A DNA stretch of 7,293 bases from Verrucomicrobiaceae bacterium (GTDB lineage Bacteria > Verrucomicrobiota > Verrucomicrobiae > Verrucomicrobiales > Akkermansiaceae): positions 1 through 7,293 of the forward strand of contig CANBTO010000248.1 in NCBI GenBank assembly GCA_947372405.1. Direction: 5' to 3'. Shown here in pieces: positions 1 through 6,363 of the stretch. Each line of letters begins with the position of its first letter. Position 1 is the stretch's first letter. The translations under genes were made by a program, and so were the position numbers. A model generated the notes under the pieces. The model saw only the letters and a list, made by a program, of their open reading frames with translations. It was not told the DNA's origin and ran no database searches.

Positions 1-133
1 AGAGGACGTAACGACCGGTGTTCATGTGCCGGAATCGTCTCCAAACGATCGCCGGAGTTCAAATCCCTCACATCCTCTATTGATCCTAAGTCTCTCATCA
101 ACAAGTTGTTTTGAAATCAAAAAATCACTTTAA
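1..133. other. AT-richer intergenic region with small palindromes
   Basis: No convincing gene is visible. The frame starting at base 1 stays open to a TGA at 112-114 and the frame starting at base 2 to a TAA at 131-133. Both could be tails of something upstream, but neither gives a recognisable protein. Bases 100-133 are clearly more AT-rich than the rest of the window. They contain AACAAGTTGTT (100-110) and TTTTGAAATCAAAA (109-122), the latter a perfect 6-base inverted repeat with a 2-base spacer. These could be protein-binding sites. No U-run follows a stable stem, so I do not call a terminator. Confidence 0.4.
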
Positions 134-486
134 CCGGACACCCGTGATGTCGGCTATTTGATCGGCTGGGGTCTGGATAGTCAGACGATAGTGGGCAAGC
201 CGGCCGACGAAGCTGCCGCACCGTATGAAGTGACCACGGGCAACGGTGGCTTTGATGCGCAATTGATTGATCCGGCCAAATTTATTGCGAATCCGCCGCC
301 GCTGCGTGTCATCGGCCGTTTCGACGTTCCGTTGGTGTTGAAGAAGCTCGGTTACACGCCGCCCGCAGATGCCAAGGCCTTGCTGACAGCAGTTGCCCAG
401 CCTGTGGACAAGGGCGTGGCCGATCGGTCAAAGTGCGCGTGAACGTCGAGGTGAAGACGGTAAGAGCGCAACTGTTGAAAGAATGA
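134..486 (+). pseudogene. 3' fragment of an unrecognised gene, frameshifted near 425-430
   Basis: The frame opens after a TAA at 131-133 and reads through 158 (a TTG, the only plausible internal start) to a TGA at 440-442, giving about 94 residues from the TTG. It looks like real protein: Gly/Pro/Asp-rich with no low complexity, for example LIGWGLDSQTIVGK early and FDVPLVLKKLGYTPP later. Just before the stop, the frame one base earlier continues sensibly as VKVRVNVEVKTVRAQLLKE and stops at TGA 484-486. Restoring one G near 425-428 would join the two segments into one C-terminus. No ATG start or ribosome site precedes it, and an ATG at 147 is in another frame and stops after four codons. So the 5' part also seems lost. 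I do not recognise the family. A one-base sequencing error could explain the frameshift, but not the missing 5' end. Confidence 0.5.
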
Positions 487-540
487 ACGAGGTCCCGTTG
501 GATTCGACGTTGCATTCAGAATGTAGCGACCGGAATCCGC

Positions 541-566
541 CATGTGACGCATTTGCGTCACGTGAC
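541..566. promoter_or_regulatory. Palindromic candidate operator upstream of the oxidoreductase operon
   Basis: GTGACGCATTTGCGTCAC at 544-561 is a perfect inverted repeat, with 8-base arms around a 2-base centre. It extends to 11-base arms (541-551 and 554-564) with one mismatch (T543/G562). Its right arm overlaps a second perfect palindrome, GTCACGTGAC, at 557-566. The site lies about 130 bases before the ATG at 693, in the only sizeable gap before the operon. The symmetry suits a dimeric regulator, but the family cannot be named. The TGTGA/TCACG outer elements recall CRP-type half-sites, but their spacing (10 rather than 6 bases) does not fit. A terminator is unlikely because no T-run follows on either strand. 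No convincing -35/-10 pair is visible nearby. Confidence 0.5.
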
Positions 567-692
567 AAACCTCAAAAAATCCGCATCATTCATCAGATCG
601 CCACGAGGCGCGTCCTTGGACAGCCCGAAGAATCAAAAAAAGACGTCGAATCTCCCTGTTTCGCCCCCCTGAATCCAACAAGAACCAAAACC

Positions 693-1907
693 ATGAACCG
701 AAGAAAATTCCTTGGGAAAACCCTGGCGACAACGGCCACAACTCTGGCTTTCAGTGCTCTGAACAGCCATGCGGAAGAACCCGCAGCTCCCACAGCATTC
801 AAGCGGAAGATCAAGTTGGGCGTGGTCGGTTTGGGTGGACGCGGTCAATGGATTGCCGGACTTTTCCAGAAACACGGCGGCTATCAGATTAGCGCGGTCG
901 CGGATTATTTTCCGGCCGTGGCCACAACTGGCGGCAAGGCATTGGGATTGGACGAGGCGCATTGCTTTTCCGGTTTGTCCGGCTACCAAAAAGTGATTGC
1001 CAGTGGCGTCGAGGCGATCGTCATCATTGATGTGCCGTATTTTTATCCTGAACAGGCCCGCGCCGCCGTGGCCGCCGGGCTGCACGTCTACATGGCCAAA
1101 CCCGTGGCAGTAGATGTGCCGGGCGCCCTTGCGATTCTGGAAGCGGCCAAGGCGGCGACGCAACAGCAGCGCGTATTCCTGATTGACTACCAGATTCCGA
1201 CCGACCCGATTAACATCGAGGTGGCCCAGCGCATCCGCGATGGCGGAATCGGCAAGCTCGCGCAGATTCAAACGACGGGAATTTGTGGCGGCTTCGGCGA
1301 CCCGCCCAAATCCGCCAATCTCGAGAGCCGGATGCAGAACCTCACCTGGGTCAACGACGTCGAGCTGGGCTGCGATTACATCGGCAACTTTGACATCCAC
1401 GCGATTGATGCCGCGTTGTGGGTGGCTGGCCAGCGGCCGGTAGCCGCCGCCGGAGCGTCGAGTGTTTGCCGCGAGAATCCGCACGGCGACGCCCACGACG
1501 TTTGTTCCGTGATTTATCATTACGCCGACGGTCTGGTTCACAACCATTTCGGCCAGGGACTGGCCAACAATAACGACGGCACGTTGCTCGCGACATTTCA
1601 TGGACCGCTTGCGAACGCTCAAATCAATTACTTTGGCAAATCCTTCGTGCGCGGCGGACCGAAGCATTACGGCGGCGGCCCGGTGGAAAATTTATACGAA
1701 GCCGGTGCGGTGCGGAACATCGCAACGTTCTATAACCATGTCACGGACGGAAAATTTGAAAACCGGACCGTTCCGCGCGCGGTGGACGGTGTGCTGACCT
1801 GCGTTCTCGGGCGTGAGGCCGCCGCGCGGAAGACAATTCTGACAATGGACGAATTGCTCAAGGAAAACAAAAAACTTGAAGTGGACCTCACCGGACTGAA
1901 GGCATGA
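693..1907 (+). CDS. Tat-exported Gfo/Idh/MocA family oxidoreductase
   Basis: A 404-residue NAD(P)-dependent sugar or polyol dehydrogenase-like protein, a normal length for the family. The ATG at 693 is chosen because it starts a classic twin-arginine signal, NRRKFLGKT (residues 2-10), followed by a hydrophobic Ala/Thr stretch and a likely cleavage after SHA (residue 27). The longer reading frame upstream has no protein-like content. Residues 43-51 (GVVGLGGRG) are the Rossmann dinucleotide loop. The family's conserved EKP motif appears as AKP (135-137), keeping the Lys but not the Glu. GNFDIHAIDAALW (231-243) is the C-terminal-domain segment that usually supplies the catalytic His and Asp (here H236 and D239). 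Export is probably with cofactor bound, as for other Tat-dependent family members. The 3' end overlaps the next start (ATGA), so the two are probably translationally coupled. No strong Shine-Dalgarno is seen. It lacks the sequence signature I would expect of GH109. Substrate unknown. Confidence 0.9.
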   Translation: MNRRKFLGKTLATTATTLAFSALNSHAEEPAAPTAFKRKIKLGVVGLGGRGQWIAGLFQKHGGYQISAVADYFPAVATTGGKALGLDEAHCFSGLSGYQKVIASGVEAIVIIDVPYFYPEQARAAVAAGLHVYMAKPVAVDVPGALAILEAAKAATQQQRVFLIDYQIPTDPINIEVAQRIRDGGIGKLAQIQTTGICGGFGDPPKSANLESRMQNLTWVNDVELGCDYIGNFDIHAIDAALWVAGQRPVAAAGASSVCRENPHGDAHDVCSVIYHYADGLVHNHFGQGLANNNDGTLLATFHGPLANAQINYFGKSFVRGGPKHYGGGPVENLYEAGAVRNIATFYNHVTDGKFENRTVPRAVDGVLTCVLGREAAARKTILTMDELLKENKKLEVDLTGLKA

Positions 1908-2767
1908 ACTGGAAAACACCATTGATCGCGCTCACCCTTGCGGTCGAACCCGTCCAAGCGAATCCGTTTTTCGCGATGGACACCGCGGTGCGGGATTTGA
2001 ATGAACTCGATACAGTCAAGTCCCTGGGCTACGACGGCATCGGTTGGAAAACCGGCTCTGCGGAGGATGTGGCCGCCTCTGTCGCGCGGGTGCGGCAGCA
2101 CGGGCTGAAATTGTTTGCGGTTTACAGTGATCCATACGTGGTGCTAACCGCGACCGGTCTGGTGCTTGACTCCCGGCTCGAACACGCGATGAAAGCGCTT
2201 GAAGGCACTGACGCCGTGATCTGGCTGCCGATCAACAGCGAGGCTTTCAAAAGTAGTTCGCCGGACGGTGACGCCATCGCGGTGCCGGCATTGCAAAAGC
2301 TTGCCGACACGGCGGCCACGCACGGATTGCGGGTGGCGATCTATCCGCACAAAGGTAGCTGGACTGAGCGCGTTCAGGACGCCGTGCGGGTCGCAAAGGC
2401 TGTCAACCGGAAAAACCTGGGAGTCACTTTCAATCTCTGCCACTGCCTGATGGTCGGCGATGAGGCGAAGATCCCCGAACTGCTGGCCGAGGCGAAACCC
2501 TATCTCTTTCTCGTCACCATCAACGGTGCCGACAGTGGCAAACCTAACAGCGATTGGGACCTATTGATTCAACCGCTGGACGAAGGCACTTTTGACACCG
2601 GCCGATTCTTGCGGACTCTGCAGGAATTGCACTATACAGGACCGATCGGTTTGCAGGGTTACGGCTTGAAATTGCCGCCGAAGGACAACCTTGCCCGCTC
2701 CATGTCCGCCTGGCGTCGCCTCAATTCGTCCTCTGGAGCGGACGGTAGTGGAAATCCGCCACCATAG
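1904..2767 (+). CDS. Secreted sugar phosphate isomerase/epimerase-like TIM-barrel protein
   Basis: A 287-residue protein of the xylose-isomerase-like TIM-barrel (AP_endonuc_2) superfamily. It starts in an ATGA overlap with the oxidoreductase stop. A short signal peptide ends near VQA (residue 19). Barrel landmarks follow: LGYDGIGW (41-48) for the first strand-loop, GLKLFAVY (67-74), VIWLPI (105-110), LRVAIYPHKGSW (142-153), LGVTFNLCHCL (172-182), YLFLVTINGAD (200-210) and GPIGLQGYG (246-254). In many relatives the metal ligands at these places are Glu, Asp, His and Glu. Here the positions read Y147 (next to the retained H149), N177 (H180 retained) and Q251. From memory, secreted planctomycete and verrucomicrobial relatives carry similar FNLCH and GLQ motifs, so this looks like a subfamily trait rather than decay. 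Such proteins often pair with Gfo/Idh dehydrogenases in keto-sugar chemistry. The exact reaction is unknown, and the Pro-rich tail (residues 275-287) looks unstructured. Confidence 0.8.
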   Translation: MNWKTPLIALTLAVEPVQANPFFAMDTAVRDLNELDTVKSLGYDGIGWKTGSAEDVAASVARVRQHGLKLFAVYSDPYVVLTATGLVLDSRLEHAMKALEGTDAVIWLPINSEAFKSSSPDGDAIAVPALQKLADTAATHGLRVAIYPHKGSWTERVQDAVRVAKAVNRKNLGVTFNLCHCLMVGDEAKIPELLAEAKPYLFLVTINGADSGKPNSDWDLLIQPLDEGTFDTGRFLRTLQELHYTGPIGLQGYGLKLPPKDNLARSMSAWRRLNSSSGADGSGNPPP

Positions 2768-2775
2768 AAAAACCC

Positions 2776-2964
2776 ATGATACGGGTTCCTATTTCAGCTC
2801 CACCGGTCTTGTCGGTCCTGCTTCTGGTAAAGCCCGCAGCGGCTGAATCGGCGGCGATGCCTCAATCGCTGACCGATTTTCCTGCTTTGAAACAAATACA
2901 TAAGAGCCATCTGGCGGGCCCGGTTATCGTCGTGACGGCATCCATTCCGAAGATTCAATGTTGA
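2776..2964 (+). CDS. Short hypothetical ORF with signal-peptide-like N-terminus
   Basis: A 62-codon frame lying 8 bases after the TIM-barrel stop. Its first 24 residues resemble a secretion signal: Arg at position 3, a hydrophobic core (VLSVLLLV, residues 11-18) and an AAA cleavage site (21-23). The remainder matches no family I know. Its TGA (2962-2964) overlaps the ATG at 2964 of the next frame by one base (TGATG), an arrangement typical of coupled genes. The start codon lies in the loop of a small inverted repeat, AACCC-N7-GGGTT (2771-2787). It could be a tiny secreted protein, the surviving N-terminus of a lost secreted enzyme, or chance. The truncated gene directly after it favours a remnant. 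Confidence 0.35.
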   Translation: MIRVPISAPPVLSVLLLVKPAAAESAAMPQSLTDFPALKQIHKSHLAGPVIVVTASIPKIQC

Positions 2965-3608
2965 TGAAGATCCTCGCCATTCTCATCTTGCCTATATTCC
3001 TGTTGGCCGATGCCAAGGCCCAGGCGGTTACAGGGTCGGAGATCGTCGCCAAGCACGCGATTACGCTCAATGCCCCGGTCGGCGAGCCGACCCAGTTTAT
3101 GCCCAGCGGTCCGTTGTTGGGCAACGGGGATGTTGGCGTGATGCAATCCGGCCCTGCGGAACAACTGATCTATTACATCGGCAAGAATGATTTCTGGAGC
3201 ATCAAATACCAGTCGCCCATCGCGGTCGGGCAACTCCGCATCCTGACCCCCGCGCTGCAAGGCGCGAAATTCCAAACTGTCTCCGACATGCGCTTGGCGG
3301 AAATCCGCGGCGACTATGTCAACGGGGATGCCGCCATGACCTCGCGCTTCTGGGTGGATGGCAAGGTGAAAAAATTCGAAGGATCGCGACTGACAGGCAT
3401 GTATAGAAGAGACGCTTATGAATCAACAGAACGAACGCAAACCTCCGGCAAATCCCAGCACCTCGCGTCTGGAATTTCTTGGCACGACATTAGCAAGAAA
3501 TACTCTCATAGCCTGTACCTCCTCCCTGTTGCTGACTCCATTAGCCATGCTGCATGCAGCGGGGTCGGTGACAGATGTCTCCCCCGTGCAGCGCATGGCA
3601 CGGTATAA
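2958..3608 (+). pseudogene. Truncated secreted glycosidase-type gene (paralogue of the gene at 6364)
   Basis: The frame opens at ATG 2958 or, more likely, ATG 2964. It begins with a good signal peptide (MKILAILILPIFLLADAKAQA from 2964). Residues 27-134 are almost identical to residues 30-137 of the protein starting at 6364, including the PSGPLLGNGDVGV and YYIGKNDFWS segments. These segments are typical of the N-terminal beta-sandwich of GH95/GH65-like six-hairpin glycosidases. At WVDGK (132-136) the match ends abruptly and the sequence becomes unrelated (KVKKFEGSRLTGMYRRDAYE). The frame then runs into the start of the next gene without its own stop, ending at 3608. Everything after base 3418 in this frame is out-of-frame shadow of that gene. 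The catalytic barrel is absent, so an enzyme is not expected. A deletion between two VDGK-coding sites is one explanation: LamG domains often carry such a VDGK strand. Confidence 0.7.
3038..3360 (+). repeat. Direct repeat, copy 1 (paralogous N-terminal coding module)
   Basis: These 323 bases align without gaps to 6453-6775, with about 21 mismatches counted by eye (roughly 93% identity). The match begins at GGAGATCGTCGCC and ends at TGGGTGGATG. The signal-peptide regions upstream are unrelated. About 13 of the differences are silent and only four residues change, so both copies were under protein-level selection for most of their divergence. Confidence 0.85.
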
Positions 3609-6357
3609 CGTCGTCTGGGACAGTCCCTCCAAGGATGCCTCGGGCGTGATGCCGCTGGGCAACGGCGACATCGCGGCAGGCGTTTACGTGATCGAGAACG
3701 GCGATCTCTATCTGCTACTGGCCAAGAACGATGCCTATATCTATCAGGGTGACATCTTCAAGACCGGCCGGGTACGGGTTTCGCTTTCGCCCAACCCGTT
3801 CCAAGCGGGCAAACCGTTCCGCCAAACGCTCGACTTGGCGACCGGTTCGATCCGGATCGAGGCGGCGGGCGTGACGCTGCGGATCTGGGCTGATGCGAAC
3901 CGGCCGGTTTATCACGTCGAGATTGCCGGGCCGGAGGAGTTGACCGTGACGGCGCGGCCGGAGTTCTGGAAACGGTTCGATCACTGTTCGTCCAACTATG
4001 GCGGGTACACGTTGCCCGCTGCGCTTCCTGCGAAAGAGCCGACCCAGGATGTGAGGCTGGAGCGTAACGGCCGCATCCTGTGGTATTACGCGGTCGGCGA
4101 TCACAGCATCTATGCCGACGACCTGAAGGCTTACAACGTGGAGTCGATGGCTGCGAAGTTCGCCGACCCGTTTCGATACAACAGCTTCGGTAACCTGATA
4201 GAATCACCGACGCTGGCGTTGAAGGACGGCGTGCTGACCGGCAATGGGAAATCGGTTGATATCCGGATTCACGCGCTGACGATGCAGGTGCCGGAGACGG
4301 CCAAGTGGATCGAGGCCATCGAAGGGCAGGCCGCCAAGCCAGTTGACGCGAAGACCGACTGGGAGAAGCATTGCCGTTGGTGGTCGGCGTTCTGGGACCG
4401 AAGCTGGATCTCGGTGTCGGACAACACGGTCTCAGCCGAGGCGCGCGGCCGGCTTTCCGGTGAGGCGGCTGCGGGCCAGCGTGAGGATGAGGATGGGGGC
4501 GCTCTGGTGGCGCAGAGCTACAATGTCTTCCGGTTCCTGATGGCTTGCCAGAGTCGTGGCCGTGTTCAGGCCAAGTTCAACGGCGGGCTATTCACCCAGC
4601 AGTTGATGCTGAACGGTGATCCCCAGAACCGGCCGTTTACAGCCAAACAGCCGGATGGCCGTTTGCTGACTCATGAGGATGACCGGCTCTGGGGCCGGCG
4701 CTTCACCTATCAGAACCAGCGGCTGCTATACTGGCCGATGCTGGCCAACGGCGATTTCGACATGATGAAACCGTTTTTTGATTACTACTCGAGCCGGCTG
4801 GAGATGCGCCGGGCCATCACGAAGGCGTGGTTCGGTCACGACGGGGCCTACTTCCGTGAGAACATCGAACCGACCGGTGCGGAGCGCGAGAGTTGTCCTG
4901 TCCCGCAGATCATCCTGCCACCCAAGACCAAGGTTGGTGAGAAATACGAGGGCTGGTATCACGATTACTATTTCACCGGCGGTCTGGAGACGACGGCCAT
5001 GATGCTCGATTACGTCAACTTCAGCGGTGATACCGCGTTCAGGGAAAACGTCCTGGTCCCGTTCGCCCGCGAGGTGTTGTTGTTCTTCGATAAGCACTAT
5101 CAGCGCGGTGCCGACGGAAAATTGCGGCTTGATCCGGCCCAGGTGCTTGAAACGTGGTGGATCTCGGTCAACCCGGCACCAGATATCGGTGGTCTGCGGT
5201 TCTGTCTCGACGAGTTGTTGGCGATGAAGGCCGGCAGCGCCGACGATCAGGCGCGTTGGCAGAAGTTCAGCGCCGAGATACCGGAAATATCCATGCTAAC
5301 CATCGATGGCTGCCAAGCCATAGCCCCAGCCGAGAAATATGAGAAGCAAAGCAACTATGAAAACGGCGAGCTCTATCCGGTTTTCCCGTTCCGATGTTTC
5401 GGGTTCGCCCTGGGCAGCGCCGGGATCGTGGACTGGACGCTGAAACATCGTACCTTCAAGGACTCCTTTGGCTGTGCTTGCTGGAGCCAAGACCAGATCC
5501 ACTGGGCCTTTGCCGGCAACGCCACGGAAGCCGCCCGCGGGTTGGTCCAGCGCGCCCGGATCGCCACGCCGATCTGTCGCTTCCCGCTCTATGGCCGCGA
5601 AATCCCGGATTCCTGCCCCGATTTCGACCAGTTCGGTTCCGGCTCAGTCGCGTTGCAGCGGATGCTGGTTCAGGAAGGGGGCGGCAAGATCCACTTGTTG
5701 CCCGCTTGGCCGGCGAACTGGGATGCGGATTTCAAGCTGCACCTGAGCGGCAATACGGTGGTGAGCGGTTGCGTCAAGGACGGCAAGCTGCAGTCATGGG
5801 AGATTCAGCCAGCTTCGCGCCGCGGCGATGTCGTGGTCGGGGCACCGCAGCAGGATGCCGCTCTCACCGGACCGGTGGTGCCGTCCAATGCGCACCCGCT
5901 GCGCGCCGGATCCGACAATACCGGTGGGAATTGTTTCAAAGGAAAGATCGGACGAGTCACCATGTTCCGCGGTAATCTAACGGCGGCCCAAGTCAGAGAG
6001 TTGGCCGAGGGAGACCGCGGTAAAGTGGTGAGCGGTGCGAATGTGGTTGGCTCATGGCTCAATCCCGGTGCCGGTGACACGCTGCCAACCCACGCTGAGG
6101 ATTTCGCAGGAGCCGTTTCGTTTGAGGCCTGGCTTCAGCCCGGTGACGACGAATCCGGTCGCATCATTGACAAGCTTACGGCCGGCACGGGCGACGGGTT
6201 TCTGCTGGATACCTGGCCCAAACTCAGTTTGCGCCTGCTTGTTGGCGACCTTCAGTGCAGTTTTTCCAATGTCCTGAAACCGGGTGCCTGGCAACATCTT
6301 GCCGTGGTGATCAACCATGGAAAACTGGTCGTGCACCTGGACGGGAAAAAACAATAA
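3418..6357 (+). CDS. Secreted DUF5703 / six-hairpin glycosidase (GH95-like) with C-terminal LamG-like domain
   Basis: A 979-residue exported protein, probably a glycan-cleaving enzyme. The N-terminus has a long polar stretch, a near-Tat motif (SRLEFLG, 16-22, one Arg only), a hydrophobic core and an AMLHAAG cleavage region near 43-49. The alternative lipobox LIAC (30-33) is less likely because the hydrophobic core lies mostly after it. DUF5703 follows from about 61 to 330 (YNVVWDSPSKD; MPLGNGDIAAGV; GRVRVSLSPNPF at 117-128). The (alpha/alpha)6 barrel spans about 360-750, with FNGGLFTQQ (387-395), LETWWISVNPAPDIGGL (577-593), NYENGELYPVFPFR (646-659) and PDFDQFGSGSVALQRML (734-750). These are shared with GH95-type families; E649 and D735/D737 are candidate acidic residues. 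A short beta segment (758-796, IHLLPAWPANW) resembles the GH95 C-terminus. Residues 815-979 are LamG-like but in unusual strand order. AGAAGAG at 3403-3409 may be a ribosome site. The substrate is unassigned; alpha-L-fucosidase activity would be only a guess. Confidence 0.88.
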   Translation: MNQQNERKPPANPSTSRLEFLGTTLARNTLIACTSSLLLTPLAMLHAAGSVTDVSPVQRMARYNVVWDSPSKDASGVMPLGNGDIAAGVYVIENGDLYLLLAKNDAYIYQGDIFKTGRVRVSLSPNPFQAGKPFRQTLDLATGSIRIEAAGVTLRIWADANRPVYHVEIAGPEELTVTARPEFWKRFDHCSSNYGGYTLPAALPAKEPTQDVRLERNGRILWYYAVGDHSIYADDLKAYNVESMAAKFADPFRYNSFGNLIESPTLALKDGVLTGNGKSVDIRIHALTMQVPETAKWIEAIEGQAAKPVDAKTDWEKHCRWWSAFWDRSWISVSDNTVSAEARGRLSGEAAAGQREDEDGGALVAQSYNVFRFLMACQSRGRVQAKFNGGLFTQQLMLNGDPQNRPFTAKQPDGRLLTHEDDRLWGRRFTYQNQRLLYWPMLANGDFDMMKPFFDYYSSRLEMRRAITKAWFGHDGAYFRENIEPTGAERESCPVPQIILPPKTKVGEKYEGWYHDYYFTGGLETTAMMLDYVNFSGDTAFRENVLVPFAREVLLFFDKHYQRGADGKLRLDPAQVLETWWISVNPAPDIGGLRFCLDELLAMKAGSADDQARWQKFSAEIPEISMLTIDGCQAIAPAEKYEKQSNYENGELYPVFPFRCFGFALGSAGIVDWTLKHRTFKDSFGCACWSQDQIHWAFAGNATEAARGLVQRARIATPICRFPLYGREIPDSCPDFDQFGSGSVALQRMLVQEGGGKIHLLPAWPANWDADFKLHLSGNTVVSGCVKDGKLQSWEIQPASRRGDVVVGAPQQDAALTGPVVPSNAHPLRAGSDNTGGNCFKGKIGRVTMFRGNLTAAQVRELAEGDRGKVVSGANVVGSWLNPGAGDTLPTHAEDFAGAVSFEAWLQPGDDESGRIIDKLTAGTGDGFLLDTWPKLSLRLLVGDLQCSFSNVLKPGAWQHLAVVINHGKLVVHLDGKKQ

Positions 6358-6363
6358 CAAATT

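Noticed and set aside
1..114. SEC-C-like start GRNDRCSC in the first frame
   Set aside because: Only the first eight residues resemble the SEC-C zinc motif. The Gly/Lys/Cys second half is missing, and the frame has no visible start, so coincidence is more likely.
541..566. Rho-independent terminator
   Set aside because: The stem is strong, but the central loop is too short and no T-run follows on either strand.
393..692. Upstream extension of the oxidoreductase frame to an ATG at 393
   Set aside because: The added 100 residues are not protein-like, overlap the frameshifted fragment, and would bury the Tat signal that starts at 693.
633..1667. 344-codon open frame on the minus strand
   Set aside because: It lies fully antisense to the well-supported oxidoreductase, shows no recognisable domain, and is the kind of frame expected opposite a GC-rich gene.
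5394..5975. 193-codon plus-strand frame inside the glycosidase gene
   Set aside because: Arg/Pro-rich out-of-frame translation of a region where the 979-residue frame has clear GH95-like motifs.
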